Positions 46,985 through 58,087 of a stretch of DNA of 64,000 bases are shown in pieces. Origin of the DNA: Dugong dugon (Eukaryota > Chordata > Mammalia > Sirenia > Dugongidae); the NCBI GenBank assembly GCA_030035585.1, contig CM057464.1, positions 75,872,919 to 75,936,918 of the forward strand. The letters are read 5' to 3'. Both the position numbers and the translations under genes were made by a program. The notes beneath the pieces are model-generated. The model searched no databases. It had not been told where the DNA came from and worked only from the letters and a program-made list of their open reading frames with translations. The number at the start of each line of letters is the position of its first letter. Position 1 is the first letter of the stretch.

Positions 46985-47150
46985 TGATCGAGCGCTTTTA
47001 ATAATAGATATTAAATAACAGATATTATTTCCATATCAAGAATAAACTTGAGGCTCAAAAGAAGAGGTTGGTTAAATTGTTCAAGGTCACAAGTAGGTCA
47101 TAAGCGAGAGAAATACCAGGCATTGGAACAGATCTGACTCTAGAACCTGT
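46985..47150 (-). repeat. MIR fragment
   Basis: Antisense MIR text: 'tattgatcgagcgctttt', 'gttcaaggtcacaagtaggt', 'gaacagatctgactctagaa'. Diverged. Confidence 0.55.
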
Positions 47151-47183
47151 TGTATCAATTTACTGTTGATACATAACAAACCA

Positions 47184-47325
47184 CCAAACCAAAAACCAAA
47201 CCGGTTGCCATTGAGTTGATTCTGACTCATAGTGGCCCTATAGGACAGCGTAGAACTCCCCCATCGGGTTTCTGAGGAGCAGCTGGTGGATTATAACTGC
47301 CAACCTTTTGGTTGCAACCAAGCTC
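47184..47325 (-). repeat. AfroSINE (short form), head truncated
   Basis: Antisense from accaaaaaccaaaccggttg to ccttttggttgcaaccaagc. Flanks acataacaaacc and aataacaaacta are similar. Confidence 0.88.
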
Positions 47326-47329
47326 TTAA

Positions 47330-48204
47330 TAACAAACTACATCAAACAAAAATAAACATTTATTTCATAGTATCTATGGATCATTTGATCTAAGCTGGGC
47401 TTTGCTGGGTGGGGCAGCTCTGCTCTATGAGCCTCTTATTTTCATCCTGAGACCAGTAGGCTAGTCTGAACATGTATAAGAGGTAAATGGAAACGCTTCA
47501 GGTCTCTTAAGCCTGGGCTTGGAACTGGCACATTCACTGCTGCCTCATTCTCTTGGTCAAGGCATGTCACATGGCTGAGTCCAAAGTCAAGGAGCAAGGA
47601 GATGTAGTCCACATAAATGGAACATAATGGGTACTGTCAGGCACCTCATAATCCACCTTTCAGAACCAAGGCACTTATTCCTTAGCTGCTAGGAATATTG
47701 CTTGGTGCTGATGTCTCACAATTAGCCTCCTCTCCCATCCCTTGACTGTAAGCCTCCCACTCTCACTCCCCTGCACCCCCACTAGAACAGCCACATAGAT
47801 GACTGGTCAGATGTGAGAGTAAAAAACCCCAGCACCATTGCCTCAATTCCAGACAAGGGCATCCCAGCTTCAGAGCTCCCCATGGGATTGGCTGAGGCCT
47901 CTGTTGTAACTGCATTACAGTCTCAGTTCTCCCTCTGTCCAATCTTGCTTCCTTCACTTCCTTGAATGTGTTGTTCCCAAGAGCACGCCTCAACAAATAA
48001 CTGCATATAGATCTTTGTCTCAGAGTCTGTTTCCCAAGGAACTTAACCTTCAACATGGGAGGAACTCCAAAGTCAATGGCAAAGGGCATGAATACAGTAT
48101 AGACAGTCCCAGGGTTATGAACAAGATCTGTTCCTAACAGTGTTTTTAAGTACAATGTGTAGGTAATTCAGAACAGGTGCATATGGTTCTTATTTCACCT
48201 TACT
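47330..48204. other. Gene-free stretch
   Basis: A 130-codon minus-strand open frame (47763-48155) has no recognisable domain. No named repeat. Confidence 0.4.
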
Positions 48205-48216
48205 TTAGTGCAAGAA

Positions 48217-48398
48217 GGAGCCTTGGAGGCACAGCGGTTAAAGTGCTCAGCTGCTAACCAAAAGGTCAGAGGTTCAAACCCACCAGCCACTCCACAGTCT
48301 GCTTCTGTAAAGATTTACAGCCTTGGAGACCCTGTGGGGCAATTTTATTCTATTCTATAGGGTCGCTGTGAGTCGGAATTGACTCGATGGCAGGGGGG
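48217..48398 (+). repeat. AfroSINE (long form)
   Basis: Head ggagccttggaggcacagcg, B box ggttcaaaccc, tail gtcgctgtgagtcggaattg. Perfect 12-bp flanking repeats ttagtgcaagaa at 48205-48216 and 48399-48410. Confidence 0.95.
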
Positions 48399-48410
48399 TT
48401 AGTGCAAGAA

Positions 48411-49610
48411 AAGGCTTGAAGCCTTTCAATGATTTAAAAGATGTACGTGCAGCAAGTAATGATTGTGATGAAGAATTTGTTTTGAAAAGGGGTTCAACTG
48501 TTTCAAAGAGAGGGCAAATTTACGTAACATTAAAGGGCAAGTATGAGTTGTGGCATTGTCAGTAAGTTGGACATTCGTAACATGGGAACTGCCAGTACAG
48601 GGGAGAGTCAGGGCCAATAATGCAATCTATCACACCCTTGCATATAACAACTAGAGTAACCTGCATCTCAGCTGAGAACAAAAGTGTATAGTAGAGCAAA
48701 CACTGAATCTCTTTCTGAAACCCTAATATGGATTAAAACAATTGAATTGTACCTTGAAATATATTGGAGACAGAACTCAATTTTCAAAGGCAGGGTGGTC
48801 CTTAAGAGTTGTGGGCAAATGGAAACTTTGTGAATTGAATCATATTCTAAATGGTGGGAGTTTCGTATTCTAAAGTGAAAATGTGGAGAATTATTTTGTT
48901 AGTAATCACTTTCATCATTTATTGATTTTTCTGTGTCAGGTTTTAATTATATAAATTAATTATATAAGTAATTATGTAAACTATTAAAACAGTTTATTTC
49001 AGTTTTATAGGCCCATTCCACTTTTTAATAATTCTATGTGTGAAATTACAACACGTTGTCACAAATTTTTTATTTGATCTCTGATTTTTAGTGGATTCCC
49101 TTTGCATCAATTTTAAGTTGATAGGAACCTTAATGGAGTCAAGGAACTCTGGGAGAAAGATACAGGGGCATTGTTTTTGGAAATGGGCACTATGGATAGA
49201 ATTAACAGAGCAGATGAACATTCCAGGAAAAGAAACTTTTGGCCAAGTAATGTTTCTTTCTCTAGTAAAACTTGGCAACAAAAAGCAGGAACAGAGAAAA
49301 TAGATAATTTGTTCTACTTGAAGACAGGGATTGATAAAACAGCTACAGCAGAAGGACTTGTCAAGAATCAAGAGTTCTAATAGAACATTGCTCATACGGC
49401 TGTTTGTGATCTCCAGAGGTGGGAAGGGCAAATGGCACCAGAAAATGTCAAAACACTGGTGGTTGAGGGACAGCAGGTCCCCATAAGAGAAAGGAACAGG
49501 CTCACAATTGTGACAGATTTAACTAAAATTAAATGCATATCTATGATATGTAAGACACTTTTACATTCATTTTTGTCATGTTTTCCTGGGAAGGTTGAGG
49601 CTCTCTGATG
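48411..49610. other. Gene-free AT-rich stretch
   Basis: Overlapping short open frames on both strands near 49000-49430 have no domains. Confidence 0.4.
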
Positions 49611-49614
49611 TTAG

Positions 49615-50140
49615 CTCTCTATATCAGTCAGGGTCCAGACAGCAAATGTTCTTGATGTTTTAAATAGAGAGAATTTAACACAGAGATCATTGCATAGGAG
49701 AAGAAAGAGCTGAGAAGCCAAAAAGGGACAATAAGGCAACCCTAAGATTATCAGAGCAGGATACCACTCCTAAAGCTGAAGGGACAAAAGGTGCCATGGT
49801 CACCAAGCAGAAGCTGAAACCGCAGCAGGCCTGGTAGCAAGAGCTGCGTCCATGGAGGAGACAGTCGCTGTTAGCGATACTGCCTGAAGCGGAGAGAGAG
49901 GGGAAGAAATACCCTGGATTCTCCCCTGCTACCCTCCCGTCTTTCTTCAGGCCCTCCCATTGGCTGAACTGACCCAGACACTGGGGGTGGGGTGGGGGGA
50001 TGGTGGGAGGGGTGGAGGAGGGAGGAACACGGGAAAAGTAATTCTCTCCGATACAGAACAGGGCAGAATAGGGCAGGGAATGGGTCCGAGAGCAAAACAG
50101 GCCAAGAGTAGCACTGCCTCAACTTCCCTTCTCTTCATGA
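49615..50140 (+). repeat. Old interspersed repeat, split by an L1
   Basis: A known mammalian type by its phrases ('agtcagggtccagacagcaa', 'gagctgagaagccaaaaag', 'ctcccattggctgaactgac', 'gggcagggaatgggtccgag'). Family not assigned. Continues doubtfully after the L1 at 51576-51800. Confidence 0.45.
49981..50027 (+). other. G-quadruplex-prone G-run cluster
   Basis: Runs of 3-6 G separated by 1-4 bases (ggggtggggtgggggg, then gggaggggtgg). Fits the four-run G4 pattern. Confidence 0.55.
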
Positions 50141-50155
50141 AAATGTCTTCCTTCT

Positions 50156-51560
50156 AAGTGGTAACTTGGGTGAGAGATGAGATAGTACATAGTACAGGGG
50201 AAACTAACACAACCTGCACAAGGAAAGGTCATGGAGGCCCTATAGACACATCCAAACCCCCCGAGGGACTGAGTTGTTGGACGGAGGGCTCTGGGGACCA
50301 TGATCTCGGGGAACATCTAGCTCAATTGGCATGACACTACTTATAATGCTCTACATTCTACCTTGGTGAGTAGTGTCTGGGGTCTTAAAAGCCTATGAGC
50401 GGCCATCTAAGATACTCCACTGATCTCATCCCTTCGGGAACAAGGGAGAACGAAGAGAACAGGATACAAGGAAAAGATTAGTCCGAAGGACTAATGGTCC
50501 ACAGCTACCAAGGCCTCCACGGGACTGAGCCCAGTACAGCTGGATGGTGCCCGGCTACCACCAATGACTCCTCTGACCAGGATCACAACAGAGGGTTCTG
50601 GGCAGAGCTGGAGTAGGATGTAGAGCATAATTTTAACTCCCAAAAAAAAAAAAAGAAGACCAGATATACTGGCCTAAAGAATACTAGAGAAACCTCGAGA
50701 GTGTGGCCCCCAGACACCCTTTCAGCTCAGAGGGGAAGTTACCTTCAAGGTTTGATGTTAAGCCTGGGAATGGACACCCCAGTAAAACTAAATGGGACTA
50801 ACGATGTACAGGAGTCCGGTGACAAGGGCCAGAAGGCAGAGGGAGAGTAGGAAACTGATGATAAGGAACACAAATTGAATAAGGACACTGTCGATGTATT
50901 GTGAGATTGTTGACCACTGCTATAGGGCAACATTTGTAGTAACTATTAAATGGGAGGCTGTTTTGTCCTGTAAGCCTTCATCTTGGGCGAGAATGGCAGC
51001 ACAATTGGAAGAGCATAGTCAATATCACTTAAATGTGTAAGTAAAAAGTTTTGAAATGGTGTTTAAATAAAATAAAAATAAATAAATAAATAAATAAACA
51101 AATGAGACTAAAGAGGTACAATAGTCCACTGACAAGGTCCAGAAGACAGAAGGGGACAAGGAAGCCCCCTGGTGATAGGGAACACAAGGTGGAGTAAGGA
51201 TATTCTTGATGTGCTGTGAGATTGTTAACCATTGTCATAGGGCAACATGTGTAGTAACTGTTAAATGAAAAACTATTTTGTTCTGTAAGCCTTCATCTTA
51301 AGTGAGAATAACAGCACAGTTGGAAGAGCGTAGTCAATGTCACTGAACTGTGAATGTGGAAAATTTTGAAACGGTGTATCTTTGGCCATCTGTAATTTTC
51401 ATCAAAAAAAAAGGTTGAGAATTTAGAGGCTTAATACGTTGTGGGGTTGTTAACCAATGTCAAAAAAAACAACATGTGTACTACTATTTCATGAGAAACT
51501 ATTTGCTCTGTAAGCTTTCACCTGAAGTACAATAAAATATATATTAAAAAAAAAAAAAAA
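50156..51560 (+). mobile_element. L1 3' end with tandem 3'-UTR units
   Basis: About 1.4 kb of L1 3' UTR with an A-run tail (51545-51563). Perfect 15-bp target repeats aaatgtcttccttct at 50141-50155 and 51561-51575. The distal UTR is built of two ~310-bp units (50791-51100, 51101-51410) and a third partial unit (about 51428-51540); an (aaat)n tract ends unit one. Confidence 0.92.
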
Positions 51561-51906
51561 AAATGTCTTCCTTCTCTTCCATTTCTCTGGGTCTCCAGTC
51601 TCTGCTACCTGCCTCATCCAGGCTCCCTTGACAGCTGGTTTCCAATTGGGTACAGTCAGTAGGTGGTACCAACAGGTGACTGGGAGGTGAGAGGAAGGGT
51701 CAGGTCATTCTTCCCCTCTCCGCCCCTGCTTTGGAGCTGCATCTCCAGCAGAAGCAGTGTCCCTCCACAACTATAAATCCTACTGGTGGCCCTCCTCCAT
51801 GGCTCCGCATCTCACTAGGAACAAAATGGCTTCACTCTGTTGCTGGTCTCTGGGTGTCTCAGTATCCCTTGTTGATTCTCTCAGTCTTGTCCACAGCTGT
51901 GTGAGT

Positions 51907-52128
51907 TGTTGTTGTTGTCAGGTACCATCGAGTTGGTTCCAACACGTAGCTACTCTATGTGCAACAGAATGAAACACTGCCCGGTCCTGCACCATCCTCA
52001 CAATCATTGTTATGCTTGAGCCCATTGTTGCAGCCACTGTGTCAATCCTTCGCATTGAAGGTCTTCCTCTTTTTTGCTGACCCCCTACTTTACCAAGTAT
52101 AATGGGCTTCTCCAGGACTGATCCCTCC
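51907..52128 (-). mobile_element. RTE LINE 3'-end fragment
   Basis: Antisense: gttgttgttgttgtcaggta, aacactgcccggtcctgcac, tactttaccaagtataatgg, then loss of homology. Confidence 0.9.
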
Positions 52129-52269
52129 TATATGTGAGTAATACCTTTTTAAAAAAGTCTTTTCATTTGAACAATTTGGGTTGAATTATGTTTCCTGCCA
52201 GGACCCTAACTGATCCCCAAACCTACTTGCTTTTTTCCAAACTCCTTGCAAGTGTCATGCTCTCCCCTC

Positions 52270-52450
52270 TGCTGAGATCCACAGTGTGGTTTCATGGAAA
52301 GAACACCAGCCTTGGTGGCAGACAGACCTGATTTTATCCCTGATTCAGTTACTGGCTGGGTTACTGTCCAGGAAAGTTATTTAACCTTCTGAGCCTCAGC
52401 TTTCTTGCCAGTAAAGTAGGGTATAAGAGGTTTCAGTTATATTAAATGGG
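52270..52450 (+). repeat. MIR
   Basis: Sense MIR: 'gaaagaacaccagccttgg', 'cagttactggctgggttac', 'taaccttctgagcctcagc'. Confidence 0.75.
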
Positions 52451-52454
52451 AAAA

Positions 52455-53280
52455 TCTGTGCCTAACAGATTTGTGTTCCAGGCATCTTCAGTCTGTTGTC
52501 ACAAAAGAACATCTCACATTCTTTTTATATTCCAGTTTTTTATGGCATGAATCCCCATCTTACTTGACTCTAGGAAATTAACTCCCACCAAAGCATTTCC
52601 AGTTATTTCTAGAAGTTCCTAAAGGGGTGCCTTGCTAACTAGTCTTGCTTCTGCAGTTGACATGGGCTTGTGCCCTGTTATTTTTCTTCTGCCCCAGCTC
52701 CCACACATCCAGCTGCTGCTTGCAAGGCCACTTGCTGAGGCTTTGCCAAAGCTGAGCTTTTCCGAGATCACTACCCATCATGAGAACACAGCCTGTGCCA
52801 AAGGTCCTGACTCAGGGTGTTCCCAAAGGGTAGAATCCTTGGGAGGCCTGCATACAGCCCAGTTCTGTAGAGAGGAGGGGAGAATGGCCTCTCCTGGCTC
52901 TGAGCCCTGTCAGCCCCGAATCTGCTGGGTTTGTGCCCAGGGCCTTGCAGAGGTTCTTTGACTAGTTCCTCACCTAGTTTCACATGAAAACAAAACAATA
53001 TATAAAGGTTTTGGAACTGTCTTCTACCTCTGTTTTAGAGGGAGATTACAACCAGGTCCACGAGAGTAACAGATGTTATATCATCTGCTCCATCCTTCTC
53101 CCTTTTCCGCAACTCTCTCCAAACTCAAAACCCTCCTTCCTCTTCTATTTACAAAACTATAGCTTCTGTATGTATCAGCCACTTCAGGGGCAGAAGCAGA
53201 AGGGTCAGCTAGGGAGAGAAGGTCTAGATGCCCTCTGTCTGTACATGGGCCAGAGTCCAGCCAACAAAACTTTGCTGAGT
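52455..53280. other. Gene-free stretch
   Basis: Contains the start of the window's longest open frame (162 codons, 52984-53472), judged spurious because its 3' half runs through repeat relics. Confidence 0.45.
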
Positions 53281-53289
53281 TGTATACAA

Positions 53290-53352
53290 ACGATACCTAG
53301 TACAAAGCTGGCACGTGGTAGAGTATCAGTAAATGGTAGATATTATATACAT
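53290..53352 (+). repeat. MIR 3'-end fragment
   Basis: 'acctagtacaaagctggcac' followed by 'agtatcagtaaatggtagat'. Confidence 0.5.
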
Positions 53353-53379
53353 AAATGGGAAATCCTGTTTTCTACCATC

Positions 53380-53685
53380 CAGATGCTACAAGTTCTTCAA
53401 GGTTCATTTAGATGTCATTTCTTACAAGAAGCTTCCCTAATCTCTTTAGCAGAAAATAATCTTTCCCTCTAATAATATTCTAAAGCCTAATAGCAACAAT
53501 CTTATTTCTCTTTTGGCATCTATCACATTCTAGCTTATTTTATAGCAATTTATGTTTCATCTCTTCCAACAACACTGAACATTCCAAGGGCAGAATCTAT
53601 TTCTGATTTGTTTTTGTGCCCTTGACAATACCTATCTGGCCCATAATAGGTTTGGTAGTTAATAAATGACTGGGTGGGATTTATT
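53380..53685 (+). repeat. L2 3'-end fragment
   Basis: Sense L2: 'catttagatgtcatttctta', 'aagcttccctaatctcttt', 'attccaagggcagaatctat', 'gttaataaatgactgggtg'. Confidence 0.72.
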
Positions 53686-53689
53686 CCCT

Positions 53690-54425
53690 CTTTTCCTGAT
53701 TCATGAGCCATCTATTAGACTAGAGTATGCTGTCACCTGCCTGGTGCATGCATTTATGAATTCATGCATTTGTGTTTTGAGCTCTTAGGCCGATTTCTTG
53801 GAAGATTACAGATCAGGAGAATGGGCTTGGCTAGCTGAAATAGCTGGTTACAGCCTACTGCAGATGGTTAAATATTTATGATGTCTAAGAGTGAATGGTG
53901 TACTTTACTGGGGAAACAATCTTGTTTGTTCCCAGTTTGTGGATCTTTTTTCCTCTTTTGCAGTTTTCAGCATCCTGGTGATGTCTTTAGTGACAGTTGC
54001 TATGGAGGTATTTTAGTGCTTCTCGAAGTGTTGTGTGGTGTGATGACTAAAGACCTCCTTAGTACAAAAGTATCATGATGCCTAAGACTTCGGTTTCCTT
54101 TTTATGCTATTTTGCTGGCCTAGTAACGGGTTGTGATCAGGGGAGTGATGTGTATTTATTTTGGTCCCCTGATTTATCACATTGATTTTTTTTCCCCCTT
54201 TTTATTGGTTATGGAGCACCTGTCATCATCTTAAATACTCAGTCCGTTATTTTGGAGAAAATAATGGCATAGCTGGCCTCATAATTTTATCATTGAAGAA
54301 ACAATTGCAGTCCCTCTGGTATTAATTTGGAGTGGGGGAATGTAGGCTTTTTAAAGCCGTCACAATCTTCCAAAAATTCAGTTTGAGGATTGAGACTGAG
54401 AAATTGGTGGAGAAGAGAAAACTGA
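53690..54425. other. Gene-free stretch
   Basis: No recognisable gene or repeat. Confidence 0.4.
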
Positions 54426-54429
54426 GCTG

Positions 54430-54560
54430 TCTGTATAGAGACTTGGACTCTGGTCTCTTCTGTAAAATGGGGATAATTTTATTGTTGAATGCATACGCCA
54501 CCTACTTAATGGGATTGCTAGGAGAGCCACATGATTAATGCATGTGACATCAGTTTGTAT
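54430..54560 (+). repeat. MIR fragment
   Basis: 'ttggactctggtctcttctg', 'taaaatggggataatttta', 'taatgggattgctaggaga'. Confidence 0.6.
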
Positions 54561-55714
54561 GCTGTATAGTGCTTCAAAATGCTCATGACTGGCATTGTCA
54601 GTAACAATAATGACTAGAATCTTAATAATGCTGGCTCTTCCTTTGACCTGGGTGACCACAGGGAAGTGCTTCTCTCTGGTGAAGACCTGAGTTGGCCTGT
54701 TTACTAAACCACATGGGCAAATACAGCATTTTCAAGGTCATCATGTGCTAACTTCTTCCATTCTCCTCTCACCTTTTATTTTTTATTATTATTATAAGAT
54801 AATCTGACTTCAGTAATCAGTTTGAGGAGGAGAAATCTTGATTTCTTGAATCTCTTTTTTAAAAATATATTTTTGAGATAAAATTCATGTAACATAATAT
54901 TCAGCATTTAACCCATTTTAAAGTGTACAGTTCTGTGGCTTTTAGTATGTTCACAATGTTGTACAACCGTCACCAATCTCTAATTCCAAAATATTTTTTT
55001 TCACACCAAAAAGAAACCCTGTACTTCTCATTCCCCCCTTCTTCCATCCCCTGGCAACCATCAGTCTACTTTCTGTGTCTATGGATTTGCTTATTTTGGA
55101 CATTTTATATAAATGGAATCATACAATATGAGGTACTTTGTGTCTTTTACTTAGCATAATGTTTTCAAGTTTCATTCATGTTGTAGCATGTGTTACTACT
55201 ACATTCCTTTTTATTGTTGAATAATATTCTACTACATGGATATATCACATTTTATTTATCCATTCATCACTTAGTGGAAATTTGGGTTGTGTCCACTTTG
55301 GGGCTGTTATAAACAATGCTTCTATGAACATTTGTGTACAAGTTTTTGTATGAACGTATGTTTTCAATTCTCTTGGGTATATACCTAGGAGTGGAATTGC
55401 TGGGTCATATGGTGACTCTATGTTTAACTTTTAGAGGAACTGTCAAATTGTTTTCCATAGCAATTGCACCATTTTACACCCACACCAGCAATATACAAGT
55501 GTTCCAATTTCTCCACATCCTTGCTAATGCTTGTTATTTCCTGTTTTCTGATAATAGCCATCCTAGTGAGTGTGAAGTGATATCTCACTGTGGTTTTGAT
55601 TTGCTTTTCTCTAATGACTAAGGATGTTGATTATCTTTTCATGTGCTTATTGGCCATTTGTATATCTTTTTTGGACAAATGTCTAAGTTCTTTGTCCATT
55701 TTTTTTTTTTTTTA

Positions 55715-55924
55715 GGTCCCTGGGTGGCGCAAATGGTTTGTGCTCAACTACTAAAAGTTAGTGGTTCAAATTCACCCAGTGACACCATGGAAGAAAGACC
55801 TGGTAATTTGCTTTGGTAAAGATTACAACCAAGAAAACCCTGTGAAGCAGTTCTACTCTGTGACTTATGGGGTCACCATGAGTCAGAATCAACTCAATGG
55901 TAACAGGTTTGGTTTTTCTGGGGA
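55715..55924 (+). repeat. AfroSINE (long form, 'tccctgggtggcgc' variant)
   Basis: Head ggtccctgggtggcgcaaat, body gacctggtaatttgctttgg, tail ggtcaccatgagtcagaatc. Flanks tttgtccattttt and tttggtccattctt resemble a target duplication. Confidence 0.9.
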
Positions 55925-55984
55925 TTTGGTCCATTCTTTAATTGGGTTGTTTGATTTTTCTGTTGTGAGTTGTAAGAGTTCTTT

Positions 55985-56496
55985 TTTTTTTTTTTAGAGT
56001 TTCTTTTTTTTATTGTTGTAGTTCAAGTGGAAGTTTGCAATTCAAGTCAGTCTCTCATATAAAAATTTATACGTACGCTGTTATGTGACCCCAGTTGCTC
56101 TCCCTTTACTGTGACAGCACAATCCTCCTTTCCACCCCTGATTTCCCACATCCACTCGACTAGCTCCTAACCCTCTCCGCCTTCTCATCTCACCTCCGGA
56201 CAGAAGCTACCCATTTAGCCTCATGTATCTACTTGAGCTAAGAAGCACAGTCTTCACGAGTATCATTTTATGTTCCACAGTCCCATCCAATCTTTGTCTG
56301 AAAGGTTGGCCTCAGGAATTGTTTCAGTTTTGGGTTGATGGAGAGTCCGGGGGCCATGCTTTCTGGGTTTCCTCCAGTCTCAGTAAGACCATTAAGTCTG
56401 GTCTTTTTACTAGAATTTGAGTTCCGCACCCCACCTTTCTTCTGCTCCATTCAGGACTCTCTGTTGTGTTCCCTGTCAGGGTGGTCATTGATAGTA
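55985..56496 (-). mobile_element. L1 3'-UTR insertion, 5' truncated
   Basis: Antisense copy of the same 3' UTR as 25965-26316, beginning with a T-run. Flanked by gagttgtaagagttctt (55967-55983) and gagttataagagttctt (56497-56513), a 17-bp target duplication with one mismatch. Confidence 0.92.
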
Positions 56497-56624
56497 GAGT
56501 TATAAGAGTTCTTTATATATTCAGGATACCAGACCCTTATCAGATATATGATTTCCAAATATTTCCTCCCATTTTCTGGGGTTGTCTTTTCATTTCTTGA
56601 TGATATCATTAGCAGAACAAACAT

Positions 56625-57580
56625 GCAGACTTTGACAACTCTAGGGAAAAGTTATGAATACACTTAGTAATTTAATTTATGTATTTTAGTTTTAAAAAAA
56701 TCAATAATTTATTTTAAAGAACCTTCAGATATTGATGTCATTGTAACTAAGTAAAATTCTTTATAAAGAAAAATCCCCACTTGGCTACACTAGATATGTT
56801 CATTATGCAGCTTCTCTTGAAGCTTTTTCAATATGGTCTTTTGGAGCAAATTTTGTGTGTTCAGTGCAGTTGGTTCCTGGACACTGACTCGTTTTCCAAA
56901 TATGAGTGTAGTTTTTTTCCAGTTAACTTTCTCCTGCCAGTATGGCATCCAACTCTTCTTTAATGTGCTGTCAGAATAGGGTCAGGTCATCAGTAACAGG
57001 AAATGGGTTTCTTGCCCACACCTCTAAAAGGAGAATGAAGTCAGATAATTTGATTTTTAAATTATTAGAAAAGAAGGATGGAAAAAAGAAGTCAGAAAAC
57101 TAACTTCCAGGCTCAGTACATCCAGAAACAAAAGGAAATTTTGCAATCTGCATTTTCTTGAGTAGAATGAAGCAGAATTTCCATTTTACTTTAAATATCA
57201 AGTAGCTGCAATGTAGATCAGTATAAATAAACTAAGAGATTAAGGCTGCATGGAAGACAACAGCAGTTTCATGCAGGCGCATAAGTTAAGCAGCTCAACA
57301 CAAAAACTTAACTGTGTGCTCAGGACTGTTGCTCTTCATTTGCATCTTTGGTGCAAATTCCATCTCCTAGAAACAAACCCTGAAAACCTACAGAGTCAAG
57401 AGTGAAGAAACCATTTTATTAAAGTGCAAATAATGTCAGTTCTAAAAATATCAATGTTTTCAGCTTTATCTAATCAAATAATCAGCTTGACAGTTTTTGG
57501 CACAACAGCTGCTTATGGCACTGACTAAAGTGACCATTTACTTAAGACCAAGTCTGGGGTTAGTTAAATATAAAACATAA
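56625..57580. other. Gene-free AT-rich stretch
   Basis: No recognisable gene or repeat. Confidence 0.4.
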
Positions 57581-57582
57581 AA

Positions 57583-57955
57583 AAAGATGGTCAGCATTTT
57601 TTAGCAATAAAGAATTTTTTAATTAAGGTATGTGCATTGTTTTTTTAGACACAATGCTATCGCACACTTAATAGACTACAACATAGTGTAAATATAACTT
57701 TCATATGCACTGGGAAAGCAAAAAATTCATGAGGCTTGCTTTATCGTGATACTTGCTTTATTGTGGTGGTCTGGAACTGAACCCGCCATATCTCCAAGGT
57801 ATGCCTGTATGTAGAAATGTTGTCACAACTTCTTTACTTGCCTGTTCCAAGCTTTATTTTTAATTTCTGGTTGGTTCCAATTTGGACATTCACAGTGCTA
57901 AATAAAAGACAAATGCCTTGATGTAAGTCTGAAAATGCTCTTAAAACTAGTGCAA
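57583..57955 (+). repeat. Duplicate of Tigger1 3' end and its flank
   Basis: Matches 60240-60610 at roughly 92% by eye. 57583-57807 is the last ~225 bases of Tigger1 (gcattttttagcaataaag ... ggtatgcctg). 57808-57955 is non-Tigger flank (tgtagaaatgttgtcac ... cttaaaactagtgca). The shared flank proves segmental duplication rather than a second insertion. Confidence 0.88.
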
Positions 57956-58087
57956 CTTTGTTATTTAGCCATGTGAGAATTCATCCTAAATAAGTTCTTC
58001 ATGAATTGCTGGGGGTGGGAGGAATAATTTATTGTTGTTGAATTATCTGGTTGCCTGTCCCTATCTTCTGATTCATTTGGGTGTATA

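Larger units (their letters stand above)
54850..56620 (-). repeat. Old L1M, antisense, with two nested insertions
   Basis: Clear antisense L1M 3' end and ORF2 end: 'gagataaaattcatgtaac', 'tgttgtacaaccgtcacc', 'taaatggaatcatacaatat', 'ggagtggaattgctgggtca', 'catgtgcttattggccattt', resuming after the insertions with 'gttctttatatattcagga' and 'cttatcagatatatgatt'. Confidence 0.92.

Noticed and set aside
47763..48155. 130-codon minus-strand frame
   Set aside because: No motif, no homologue recognised, no splice or promoter signals.
52984..53472. Longest open frame in the window (162 codons, plus strand)
   Set aside because: Its 3' half runs through MIR and L2 relics, and no domain or family is recognisable. 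No promoter or splice context.
57583..57955. A second independent Tigger-type insertion
   Set aside because: The copy shares ~150 bp of non-transposon flank with the main Tigger1, so it is a duplication.
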